DNA of 64,000 bases from contig DATLLJ010000033.1 in the NCBI GenBank assembly GCA_035537875.1, positions 7,214 to 71,213 on the forward strand. The letters are read 5' to 3'. The position numbers were made by a program, and so were the translations under genes. Positions 9,178 through 17,339 of the stretch are shown here, piece after piece (within the stretch, counting starts at the first letter, position 1; each line of letters starts with the position of its first letter). This stretch comes from DATLLJ01 sp035537875. GTDB lineage: Bacteria; Acidobacteriota; Vicinamibacteria; Vicinamibacterales; CAVVIG01. Under the pieces are notes generated by a model. It was not told where the DNA came from and did no database searches. It saw only the letters and a list, made by a program, of their open reading frames with translations.

Positions 9178-9800
9178 TCCGGATTGTTCTCGTCGATGAC
9201 CACCCGATTGTTCGCGAGGGTCTCACGGCCGTGCTCGAGTCCGAGCACGACATCGACGTGGTCGGGGCCGCCGACACGCTCGAGTCCGGTTTACGACTGG
9301 CCGAAACGCTGCACCCCGACATCGTCCTTCTCGACCTGAGACTGCCCGACTCCTCATCCATGGACGGTGTCGCGACGATCGCGAAAACCGGAGCACGTGT
9401 TGTGGTCTTCACGGCACACGATACGGAAGACGATGTATTTCGTGCGATCAAAGGAGGCGCGCGCGGGTACCTGTTGAAGGGATCGCCGGCGGCGGACATC
9501 GTTCAAGCGATCCACCAGGTTCACGCAGGCGAGTCGTACCTCAGCCCAAGGATTGCCGCGACGCTCGTCAGACAGGCGCACCAGACGCGCGGTCGATCGG
9601 GCCTGCTGAGCGCTCGGGAGCGGGGTGTGCTGCGTCTTGTGGCGGCTGGCCTTTCGAACCGGGAAATCGGGAACGCCCTGGCCATCTCTGAGCGCACGGT
9701 GAAGTTCCATGTCACGGGCATCCTGAACAAGCTCGGCGCAGAGAACCGGGCGCAGGCTGTGGCGCTCGCCGTCCAGCGCGGCCTTCTCCCCACTCCGTAG
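9174..9800 (+). CDS. NarL/FixJ-family response regulator
   Basis: 208 residues. The receiver domain (about 1-120) has the acidic pair VDDHP, the phospho-Asp in IVLLDLRLPD, Thr in VFTAHD and Lys in LLKGSPAADI. The LuxR-type HTH (about 145-205) has LSARERGVLRLVAAGLSN followed by EIGNALAISERTVKFHVTGI. It is translated from the ATG overlapping the kinase stop and is almost surely the target of that kinase. Target genes are not evident from the sequence. Confidence 0.93.
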   Translation: MIRIVLVDDHPIVREGLTAVLESEHDIDVVGAADTLESGLRLAETLHPDIVLLDLRLPDSSSMDGVATIAKTGARVVVFTAHDTEDDVFRAIKGGARGYLLKGSPAADIVQAIHQVHAGESYLSPRIAATLVRQAHQTRGRSGLLSARERGVLRLVAAGLSNREIGNALAISERTVKFHVTGILNKLGAENRAQAVALAVQRGLLPTP

Positions 9801-9812
9801 GCCCAGCGGGCC
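9800..9812 (+). terminator. Short hairpin after the two-component pair
   Basis: GGCCC-AGC-GGGCC forms a perfect five-base-pair hairpin right at the stop codon of the response regulator. No clear T-run follows, so intrinsic termination is uncertain. Confidence 0.25.
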
Positions 9813-9919
9813 GTCTTCGGAAACACCTGTCCGTACGGCCAGCTCCTCTTCTGTCCTGCAGGTCGAAGCGGCGGCGCTGCCGACCCGCCTACGATCCCCA
9901 CAGGAGAAGGAGGCCACGC

Positions 9920-10690
9920 ATGAAACGTCAAGACGAAGATCGCGGCTCGCACAGGCATCTCGAAGGGATTCGAGCGGCCGTCACCGGTGGGACCTCGGGC
10001 CTTGGACTAGCGCTGGTGCGCGCGCTTTACCGGCAGGGGGCGCGGGTGGCTTTTGTGGCGCGTCACGCGTCGGAGGTCGACGCCGTCGCGCGGTCGCTTC
10101 CCGGGACGTTCGGCATCGTCGGCGATATCGCGCTGAAGGCAGACGTCCACCCGATCGCGATGCAGATCGTAGGGAACCTCGGCGGTCTGGATCTGCTCGT
10201 GAACAATGCGTCCAGTCTTGGACCGACTCCTCTGGCGCTGCTGGGTGATACGGACTGCGAGGACTTGGAGCTGGCGTTCGCGACCAACCTGCTCGGCCCC
10301 TTCCGCCTGACCAAGGCGCTTCTCGGCGCTTTGACCGCGTCGGCGCGCGAAGGGCGCGGCAGCATCGTACTGAACGTATCGAGCGACGCAGCGGCCACAC
10401 CGTATCCGCGCTGGGGAGCGTACGGCGCGAGCAAGGCGTCGCTTCTTCACATGAGTCGCATCTGGGACGAAGAGTTGGCCTCGGAAACGGTGCGCGTCCT
10501 GGCGCTGGATCCAGGCGATATGGATACGCCGCTCCACGCGCTTGCGGTTCCGGATGCTGACCGGACGGCTTTGAAAGCTCCTGCGGTCGCCGCGCGGGAA
10601 ATGCTCGACGCCATCGTTGCGGCCTGGCCGGGACGTCGTCGATCTGACGCGGAACCAGTCCTTACGGCGGGATTGGAGGTCGGCCGATGA
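9920..10690 (+). CDS. Short-chain dehydrogenase/reductase
   Basis: 256 residues with the classical SDR pattern: dinucleotide-binding GGTSGLGLALVRAL near residue 20, NNAS near 97, catalytic Ser in NVSSDAA, and YGASKAS (the YxxxK motif) near 175. A strong GGAGAAGGAGG lies before ATG 9920. It overlaps queA by four bases (GATGA), so the two are co-transcribed, although no known pathway links them. The substrate is unknown; a C-terminal tail (ATWPGR-like, about 25 residues) extends beyond the core fold. Confidence 0.88.
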   Translation: MKRQDEDRGSHRHLEGIRAAVTGGTSGLGLALVRALYRQGARVAFVARHASEVDAVARSLPGTFGIVGDIALKADVHPIAMQIVGNLGGLDLLVNNASSLGPTPLALLGDTDCEDLELAFATNLLGPFRLTKALLGALTASAREGRGSIVLNVSSDAAATPYPRWGAYGASKASLLHMSRIWDEELASETVRVLALDPGDMDTPLHALAVPDADRTALKAPAVAAREMLDAIVAAWPGRRRSDAEPVLTAGLEVGR

Positions 10691-11772
10691 TTGCCGCGGA
10701 TCGGCCGCGCCAGCGACCCCGTGACGCGAAACTGCTGCTGGTCGATGCCAAGGGCCGCCTCGCGCACGCCCCTCGTTCGCGGTTTCTCGAGTACCTGCGC
10801 CCTGGCGATCTGCTGGTTGCCAACGATGCAGCGACGCTTCCGGCGAGCCTGCCAGGGATCCACGGCCCGACCGGGGCACCGATTGAGGTGCGCCTGGCTG
10901 GCCGCTCCTCGCTCCGACCAGACGACGTGCGGACGTTTTCGGCTGTTGTGTTTGGCGCGGGCGACTTCCGCACCAGAACAGAGGATCGGCCGCTGCCCCC
11001 AGCGCTGTTGCCAGGGGACCATGTGGCTTTCGGGTCTGCGGTCGCTTCGAGCCATGGTCTCTTGACGGGCAGAGTGCGAGCCGTGCTCGAACACCCGCGC
11101 CTCGTGTCGCTCAATTTCGACGGCGAGCCTCGAGACATCTGGGCCGGTCTTGCTCGCGTGGGGCGACCGATTCAGTACGCCCACCTCCGCGCTCCCTTGG
11201 CATTGTGGGATGTTTGGACGTCGATCGCTGCCTTGCCTGCCGCCTTCGAGGCGCCCTCCGCGAGTTTCGTCCTGGACTGGACATCCATCCACGCGATGCG
11301 TCAGCGCGACATCCGGTTCGCGACAATCACGCTCGCGGCGGGGATATCGTCCACGGGCGATCCGGATCTCGACCGGCTTCTGCCTTTTGACGAGCCGTAC
11401 CGAATTTCGGGGCACGCGGCCGTGGCAATTCAACGGGCGCGTGCCAAATCGGGACGCGTTGTCGCCATCGGGACGACCGTCGTGCGGGCGCTGGAGCACG
11501 CCGGACGGGACGGCACCTTGCGGACGGGTGAGGGTGTCGCCGATCAACGAATCGGCCCGACGAGCCCGCTGCACGTCGTCGACGCCATCATCTCGGGGAC
11601 TCACGAACCAGACTCCAGCCACTACCAGATGCTGCGCGCCTTCGCCAGCGACCGGGTGCTCGCGGAAGCCAGCGCGTCCCTCGAGGCGGAAGGCTACCGT
11701 ACTCACGAGTTCGGTGACTCGGTGCTCATCGAAAAGGACTTCCGCCTGGAACGGGTTCGAGCGGCGGCATAA
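10687..11772 (+). CDS. queA: S-adenosylmethionine:tRNA ribosyltransferase-isomerase (QueA-like)
   Basis: 361 residues, the usual size for QueA, which moves the ribosyl part of SAM onto 7-aminomethyl-7-deazaguanine in tRNA to make epoxyqueuosine. Family features seen are GDLLVANDAATLPASLPG (LVxNDTxVxPARL in QueA), the central ASFVLDWTSIHAM region, IGTTVVRALEHAG (GTTxxRALE) and the C-terminal HYQMLRAFASDRVL. The motifs are more divergent than in typical QueA, and the usual loop sequence before GTT is altered, so substrate details could differ. It is coupled to the SDR gene upstream. Confidence 0.8.
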   Translation: MIAADRPRQRPRDAKLLLVDAKGRLAHAPRSRFLEYLRPGDLLVANDAATLPASLPGIHGPTGAPIEVRLAGRSSLRPDDVRTFSAVVFGAGDFRTRTEDRPLPPALLPGDHVAFGSAVASSHGLLTGRVRAVLEHPRLVSLNFDGEPRDIWAGLARVGRPIQYAHLRAPLALWDVWTSIAALPAAFEAPSASFVLDWTSIHAMRQRDIRFATITLAAGISSTGDPDLDRLLPFDEPYRISGHAAVAIQRARAKSGRVVAIGTTVVRALEHAGRDGTLRTGEGVADQRIGPTSPLHVVDAIISGTHEPDSSHYQMLRAFASDRVLAEASASLEAEGYRTHEFGDSVLIEKDFRLERVRAAA

Positions 11773-11796
11773 TAGGGGCTGGAGGGCACAGCCATC

Positions 11797-13548
11797 ATGG
11801 AGGCGCCCACAGGCGACACGAAATCGTTTCGGTTCGGGTCGTTCGAGTTGGACCTGGCCTCGCGCGAACTCAAGAAAGGCCGATCGGCCGCGGTCCGCCT
11901 GCAGCAGCAGCCGTTCGAAATCCTCAGGCTGATGCTCGAGCGGCCAGGCAAGGTCGTCACCCGGGACGAGATTCAGCAGCACCTCTGGCCGAATGGCACG
12001 TTCGTCGATTTCGAACACAGCATCAACGCAGCCGTCAAGAGGCTTCGGGAAGCGCTGGACGACGACGCCGACAACCCGCGATTCGTCGAAACGCTGCCGC
12101 GCCGCGGCTACCGGTTCATAGCGGCTCTGAATGCGGGCGATCGGGAGCGCGCGGCAGGCACCGTGCCCAGGCTCCGGCTCGCGGTTCTGCCGTTCATGAA
12201 TCTGAGCGACGATGGCGCGCAGGAATACTTCACCGACGGCCTCACCGAGGAAATGATCGCGCAACTCGGTCAGCTCTATCGTGGCCGGATTGGCGTCATC
12301 GCTCGCTGGTCGTCGATGGTCTTCAAGGGCACCAGCCAGCGGGTCAGCGAGATCGGGCGCACCCTCGGTGCCGATTACCTGCTCGAGGGCAGCGTCCGCC
12401 GCACGGGCGATCGCGTCAGAATCACCGCGCGCCTTGTCGAGTCGTCCGCTGAGACCGATCTCTGGACCGAAACCTACGAACGGCATGTGACCGACTGCAT
12501 CGGCGTGCAGACCGAGGTTGCGCAGCGGATCGCGCACTCCCTGGCGCTCGAGTTTCCATCCGGCCAGCCGTTGGTGAACGGAGGCGTCTCGGTTTCAGCG
12601 CTGGCCTACCAGTCGTATCTCAGAGGCCGCTACGAATGGAACCGGCCCGGCGACGAGGGTGTCGATCAGGCGCTGGCCCATTTTGTCGACGCGCTGCGAA
12701 TCGAGCCCGGATTTGCGGCCGCTCACGCCGGCGTTGCGCGCATGCACATCGCCAGGGCCGAAGGCTACCGGGGATCGCCGCGGATCGAGCTCGAGGCTGC
12801 CCGCTCCTCCGCCGTTCGCGCGCTCGAGCTCGATCCGCAGCAGTCGGAGGGTCACCTGGCGTTGGGTGATGTTCGCCGCATGCTGGAGCGGGACTGGTCC
12901 GGAGCCTCCGCGTCGTACGCCCGAGCCATCGATCTCAACCCGAGTCAGGAAAACGCTTATCGGGCTCGCGCGATGATGCTCATTGCTTCGTCGCGGACCG
13001 CGGAAGCCATTCAAAGCGCCGAGCGCGCCTGCGAGCTCGATCCCCTCTGTCTGGTGGTCGGTTCGAACGCCGCGTGGGTCTCGTATCTTGCCGGCGATCA
13101 CGAAACCGCTCTCGAGCGCTGCCGCCGGAGCCTCGATCTCGATCCCCAGCATCTGCTGGCGCGAAGGGTTCTTGCTGCGGTCTGGCTGCGAAAGGGCCGC
13201 CCGTTGGACGCGGTCCGCGTGCTCGAGGCCGCACGCGCCAGGGACTCCGACGACCCGGTGATTGCTGCCTGGCTGGTGCACGCCAAAGCCATGAGCGGCG
13301 ATCGGCGTGGCGCGGTTGAACTGCTGTTTGCCTTACGGGGTCCGGATGGGGAGCGATGGCGGGCGCCGTACCATGTCGCTCTCGCTCAAGTCGGGCTTGG
13401 CGACATCGACGGTGCCTTCACGTCGCTCGACCTGGCCGTCGCCGACTGCGATCCCGCGCTTGCCAGCCTGGCTCTCGAGCCGCGCTTCGATCCGATTCGT
13501 TCCGACCCGAGGTTCGCACGCGTCATCGCAGCGCTCGGTATCGACTGA
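11797..13548 (+). CDS. Winged-helix regulator with TolB-like domain and TPR repeats
   Basis: 583 residues. A Trans_reg_C (OmpR-type) winged helix is at about 8-105 (LLQQQPFEILRLMLERPGK-like, FVDFEHSINAAVKRLREAL, FVETLPRRGYRF). A FlgO/TolB-like domain is at about 125-250 (AVLPFMNLSDDGAQEYFTDG, LGADYLLEGSVRR). TPR repeats fill about 265-560, with DLNPSQENAYRARAM and ELDPLCLVVGSNAAW. No receiver domain or membrane segment is present. Acidobacteria carry many copies of this architecture; the genes they control are mostly unknown. The start is ATG 11797, shortly after queA. Confidence 0.85.
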   Translation: MEAPTGDTKSFRFGSFELDLASRELKKGRSAAVRLQQQPFEILRLMLERPGKVVTRDEIQQHLWPNGTFVDFEHSINAAVKRLREALDDDADNPRFVETLPRRGYRFIAALNAGDRERAAGTVPRLRLAVLPFMNLSDDGAQEYFTDGLTEEMIAQLGQLYRGRIGVIARWSSMVFKGTSQRVSEIGRTLGADYLLEGSVRRTGDRVRITARLVESSAETDLWTETYERHVTDCIGVQTEVAQRIAHSLALEFPSGQPLVNGGVSVSALAYQSYLRGRYEWNRPGDEGVDQALAHFVDALRIEPGFAAAHAGVARMHIARAEGYRGSPRIELEAARSSAVRALELDPQQSEGHLALGDVRRMLERDWSGASASYARAIDLNPSQENAYRARAMMLIASSRTAEAIQSAERACELDPLCLVVGSNAAWVSYLAGDHETALERCRRSLDLDPQHLLARRVLAAVWLRKGRPLDAVRVLEAARARDSDDPVIAAWLVHAKAMSGDRRGAVELLFALRGPDGERWRAPYHVALAQVGLGDIDGAFTSLDLAVADCDPALASLALEPRFDPIRSDPRFARVIAALGID

Positions 13549-13647
13549 ACCCCTCGGCGCGGACCGCGACCGGATGGGCACGTTTCCTGCCTTCCGTCCC
13601 GTGGGACTCCCTGGATTGTCTGGCTTCTTGTCACATGCCGTGCACAT

Positions 13648-13676
13648 GTGTGAAGGGACTGTCAGCCTGCTGACAG
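13648..13676 (+). promoter_or_regulatory. Phased repeats with an internal perfect palindrome
   Basis: GTGTGAA (13648), CTGTCAG (13659) and CTGACAG (13670) start 11 bp apart, as in Pho boxes. The last two also form the perfect inverted repeat CTGTCAGCCTGCTGACAG (13659-13676). This is a candidate operator for the lone receiver gene at 13717; a hairpin in the leader is an alternative. Confidence 0.3.
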
Positions 13677-13716
13677 CGCTTACGCTCCCGTGGCGCGGTC
13701 AATTTCGGAGGTGAGT

Positions 13717-14133
13717 GTGGCTGAGGAGGTTGAACCGAGGGAATATCCGACGTTGTTGCTGGTCGATGATTGCGTCGCGGAGCGAGACCTGTACGCGTTG
13801 ACGCTGAGGCCGCGCTTCAGGATTCTGACCGCGGCTCGAGGCCTCGAAGGGCTGACACTCGCCATTGCCAGGAAACCCGATCTGATTGTCCTGGATGTCA
13901 AAATGCCTGGACTGGACGGATGGGAGACGTGCACGCGGATCAAGAGTCACCCCGTGACGGCGGACATCCCCGTCATCCTGTTGACGGGCTGCGATGACGT
14001 CGACTTATCGCAGCATGCCTCAGCCGTCGGCGCTTCCGCGGTGTTGAACAAGCCGTGTCCGCCTGAACGATTGAATGAACAGATTGCGGCCGCGCTGGGT
14101 CTCGGGCCTAGGTTCTCGTTCCCGACGGGATGA
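13717..14133 (+). CDS. Single-domain response regulator (receiver only)
   Basis: 138-residue CheY-like protein: LLLVDDCVAERDLY with the acidic pair, phospho-Asp in LIVLDVKMPGLDG, Thr in ILLTGCDD and Lys in VLNKPCPPERL. No output domain follows. I start it at GTG 13717 because GGAGG sits five bases before it; GTG 13690 and 13711 are also in frame. No histidine kinase is adjacent, so its partner is elsewhere. It ends 26 bases inside the convergent glgC gene. Confidence 0.85.
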   Translation: MAEEVEPREYPTLLLVDDCVAERDLYALTLRPRFRILTAARGLEGLTLAIARKPDLIVLDVKMPGLDGWETCTRIKSHPVTADIPVILLTGCDDVDLSQHASAVGASAVLNKPCPPERLNEQIAAALGLGPRFSFPTG

Positions 14134-15382
14134 CGCCATCTTTGGGAACGACGATGATGCCGTTGCGAATGTAGTAGCCGTCGCGGTCGGCCTCCTGGAT
14201 GCCACCCTCGTTGACCAGGTGCGCGCCATCGCCGATTCGAGCATTCTTGTCCACGATGACGCGTTCGAGCACCACGTCGCGTCCGATTCCAAGCGGCGGA
14301 CGCCCGTCGCGACCGCCGCCATCCTCTTCGTAGAAGTCGGCGCCGAGCAGGACCGAGTGTGTGACGACCGCCCCGGGCTGAACGATCGTGCGAATGCCGA
14401 CGACGGAGCCTTCGACCGTGCAGCGATCGAGATAACACCCTTCCGTGATCACGACGTCGCGGACCTGGCAATCGCTCAGCCATGACCCCGGCAGGAACCG
14501 CGGATGCGTATAGATGGGCCGTCGCGGATCGTAGAATCGGAACGGCGAAGCCGGACGAGCGAGCATGATATTGGCCTGGTAGAACGAATCGACGGTGCCC
14601 ACATCCGCCCAGTAGCCGTCGAACAGATACGACTGCACGCGGTAGCGGGCGAGCGAGGCAGGAATGACCTCGCGGCCGAAGTCCCTGGAGTCGTCGCGCG
14701 CCAGCAAGTCCAGAAGAACACCGCGCGAGAACACGTAGACGCCCATCGAAGCCACGAAAGGTCGCTCTGGCGTGTAGGAAACGAACGAGGCGCCGTCGGG
14801 GATGCTCCTCCCGATCTCTTCGAGCCTGGCTCGCGACGGCTTTTCTTCGAACCCGACGATCTGCCCGCTGTGATCGAACCGGAACAACCCCATTCCCGAC
14901 GCCTCGTCGATAGCGACAGCCTGGGCCGCGATGGTGATGTCGGCGCGACCTCTGACGTGCGCGGCAATCATCTCGTTGTAATCCATGCGGTAGAGATGAT
15001 CGCCCGCCAGAATCAGGTAGTAATCGGCATCGTGGCGCCCGAAGTGGCGGGCGGCCTGCCGCACGGCGTCGGCGGTCCCCTGGAACCAGTTGGGATTGTC
15101 GGGCGTCTGTTCTGCGGCGAGGATTTCGACGAAGCCGTGGCTGAAGATGTCCATCCGGTACGCCTGCGAGACGTGCCGGTTGAGAGACGCGGAATTGAAC
15201 TGGGTGAGCACGAAGATCCGCCTGATATCCGCGTGAAGACAGTTGCTGACAGGGATGTCGATGAGCCGATACTTGCCGCCGATGGGAACCGCCGGCTTCG
15301 AACGCTGATGCGTCAGAGGAAAAAGACGCGAGCCCTGGCCGCCACCAAGAATGAGCGCGAGAACCTCAGTGCTTGTTGCCAC
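14108..15382 (-). CDS. glgC: Glucose-1-phosphate adenylyltransferase
   Basis: Makes ADP-glucose from ATP and glucose 1-phosphate for glycogen synthesis. From GTG 15382 it has 424 residues, the family size. The nucleotidyltransferase signature LALILGGGQGSRLFPLT is close to the N-terminus; also seen are the activator/substrate region KPAVPIGGKYRLIDIPVSN, the glucose-1-phosphate Lys region (VGFEEKPSRA) and GDHLYRMDYNEM, with a left-handed beta-helix at the C-terminus (PGAVVTHSVLLG). The frame remains open to GTG 15490/ATG 15487, but that extension (about 36 residues) is low-quality sequence and overlaps the regulatory region. Confidence 0.93.
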   Translation of the reverse strand: MATSTEVLALILGGGQGSRLFPLTHQRSKPAVPIGGKYRLIDIPVSNCLHADIRRIFVLTQFNSASLNRHVSQAYRMDIFSHGFVEILAAEQTPDNPNWFQGTADAVRQAARHFGRHDADYYLILAGDHLYRMDYNEMIAAHVRGRADITIAAQAVAIDEASGMGLFRFDHSGQIVGFEEKPSRARLEEIGRSIPDGASFVSYTPERPFVASMGVYVFSRGVLLDLLARDDSRDFGREVIPASLARYRVQSYLFDGYWADVGTVDSFYQANIMLARPASPFRFYDPRRPIYTHPRFLPGSWLSDCQVRDVVITEGCYLDRCTVEGSVVGIRTIVQPGAVVTHSVLLGADFYEEDGGGRDGRPPLGIGRDVVLERVIVDKNARIGDGAHLVNEGGIQEADRDGYYIRNGIIVVPKDGVIPSGTRT

Positions 15383-15494
15383 GTTGTGGAAATAGTACAC
15401 CGTTGCGGTTTTCAAGGTTCCTGGGCCGCTCGCGTGGCCTGACTCGAGGGCCTCCCCATCCGAAGGTTGGCGAGAACGGGCGGACATCACGCTG

Positions 15495-15545
15495 GTGTGA
15501 CGTTTGCGACACTTCCGTGAAACGATTCTGTGACTGTCGCCTAAC
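15495..15545 (+). promoter_or_regulatory. Five-unit Pho-box-like repeat array
   Basis: Five consecutive 7-mers begin at exact 11-bp steps: GTGTGAC (15495), GCGACAC (15506), GTGAAAC (15517), CTGTGAC (15528) and GCCTAAC (15539). All five have AC at positions 6-7, and four have G at position 3. This is the geometry of PhoB binding sites. It lies between glgC and the first PhoX-like gene, about 135 bases before the latter's ATG; the -10 element is not obvious. Confidence 0.5.
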
Positions 15546-15680
15546 TTCCGGCGCCAGGCCGGCGGCGCCGGTCGTCAGCAGTCGATGATCGTTCCCGCGA
15601 GAGGTGAAGGCGCGCTACTCTATGAGGGTCGTCGGTGCCTTGACGCCCAGAGATCTCGTGCTACACACGTGGGGGGACAG

Positions 15681-17132
15681 ATGACGCGGACCCGTCGAAC
15701 ACTCGGACGCCGCCGTTTCGTGCGGGGAGTGATTGCCGCTGCGACCACGGCGGTGCTTCCAGCATTACAGGGTCTCGGCCGTTTGCAGGCTCAGGGTCGC
15801 ATCCCGGCGACGAAGGGCAGCGGTGGCTACGGCCCGCTCGTGCCAACACCAGACCAGCGCGACGGCATCGTCCGGATCGCCCTGCCGAAGGGGTTTCAGT
15901 ACCGCTCGTTCAGCCACGCCGGAGAAAAGATGTCGGACGGCAAGCTCGTCCCCCTTGGGCACGACGGCATGGCGGCCTTCAACATGCCGGACGGAAGGTT
16001 CCGTCTGGTCCGTAACCACGAAGTCCGGAATCAACCGGAGAGTGGGAACGCCGCTGTTGACGAGAACGCGTACGACCCTCGCGGAGGTGGAGGCACGACG
16101 ACGCTCGTCGTCAATCCGTTCACCCGCCAGTTGGAACGCGACTTCGTGAGCCTCACCGGTACGATCGTGAATTGCGCCGGCGGGCCTACCCCGTGGAACA
16201 CCTGGATCACCTGCGAGGAAACGAATAGCGGCGTCGCCTCAGGTTGGACCAAGCAACATGGCTACTGCTTCGAGGTTCCACCCTCGACGAACGCGTCGGT
16301 TCCGGCGGTTGCGATTCGCGGCATGGGCCGGTTCTCACATGAGGCCGTGGCGGTGGATCCCGCCACCTCGATCGTCTACGAAACCGAGGACAACGGAACG
16401 ACCAGCGGCTTTTACCGGTTCGTCCCCAAGACTCGCGGCGCCCTCCAGGATGGCGGCGCACTCCAGATGCTGGCTGTTGAGGGACGGACCAACTGTGACA
16501 CGAGACTCGACCAGAAGGTTGGGGTGTCGATGCCGGTGAGATGGGTCACCATCGCGAATCCCGATCCCTCCGATGCGAGTTCAACCGCCGTGTTCAGTCA
16601 GGGTGCCACGCTCGGCGCCGCAAGTTTCGCGCGCCTGGAGGGGTGCTGGTGGGGGAACGGCGCTGTGTATTTCAATTCGACGAGCGGCGGTAACACCGGG
16701 AAGGGACAGGTCTGGGAGTTCAGGCCGCGCGGAGATGCTGGAACCCTGACGCTCATCTTCGAATCGACCGATGCGCTCGAGCTCGATGGTCCCGACAACA
16801 TTACGGTGTCTCCTCGGAACGCACTCTTACTGTGCGAAGACGGGCAGGACGACCAGCACCTGCGCGGACTGACGCTGGACGGCGGGATCTTCGACTTCGC
16901 GTTGAATCTTCAAACCAATTCCGAATGGGCCGGGGTGACCTTCGGAGAAGCCGACCCCGGCTGGAACGATCCGCGCATCCGCGGCGCCAGTGCCCCCCTG
17001 GGTGACCGTTCGGATCGGACGACGCTGTTCGTCAACCGTCAAGGGGCGACTTCCGGCGCCAATCCTCCCGCGCCGGCTAACGCCGGGATGACCTTCGCCA
17101 TCTGGGGACCGTGGGACGAAGGCGCGCTCTAA
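15681..17132 (+). CDS. PhoX-family (DUF839) secreted phosphatase
   Basis: 483 residues exported by the Tat system: the N-terminus RRTLGRRRFVRGVIAAATTA has the twin arginines and a hydrophobic stretch ending near LQAQG. The DUF839/PhoX features include LVRNHEVRNQPES, NPFTRQLERDFVSL, NCAGGPTPWNTWITCEET, FSHEAVAVDPATSIVYETED and PDNITVSPRNALLLCEDG. PhoX enzymes are calcium/iron-dependent alkaline phosphatases made under phosphate limitation. I use ATG 15681, which has GGGGGA upstream and puts the Tat motif at the start. The upstream Pho-box-like array fits phosphate control. Confidence 0.88.
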   Translation: MTRTRRTLGRRRFVRGVIAAATTAVLPALQGLGRLQAQGRIPATKGSGGYGPLVPTPDQRDGIVRIALPKGFQYRSFSHAGEKMSDGKLVPLGHDGMAAFNMPDGRFRLVRNHEVRNQPESGNAAVDENAYDPRGGGGTTTLVVNPFTRQLERDFVSLTGTIVNCAGGPTPWNTWITCEETNSGVASGWTKQHGYCFEVPPSTNASVPAVAIRGMGRFSHEAVAVDPATSIVYETEDNGTTSGFYRFVPKTRGALQDGGALQMLAVEGRTNCDTRLDQKVGVSMPVRWVTIANPDPSDASSTAVFSQGATLGAASFARLEGCWWGNGAVYFNSTSGGNTGKGQVWEFRPRGDAGTLTLIFESTDALELDGPDNITVSPRNALLLCEDGQDDQHLRGLTLDGGIFDFALNLQTNSEWAGVTFGEADPGWNDPRIRGASAPLGDRSDRTTLFVNRQGATSGANPPAPANAGMTFAIWGPWDEGAL

Positions 17133-17339
17133 GCAAAGCGCCCTTCGCTCCGATTCTGCGGCGTCGGAGATCTGCGCACTTTCCATTCCCCGGTAAGCAC
17201 AGACGATCCGCCCGAATCGAGCCTGCCACCTAATTTTCGTAAACGTTGCACCGCGTTTCTATCAAGGCAACTCCCAGTCAGTACAAGTTCGCCATCGGCC
17301 TGCACCAAATCCAACTCGGCCGGACTGGAGAGTGTCGGA

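Noticed and set aside
10447..12537. 696-residue minus-strand frame opposite queA and the wHTH-TPR gene
   Set aside because: It spans two convincing plus-strand genes and carries no recognisable motif.
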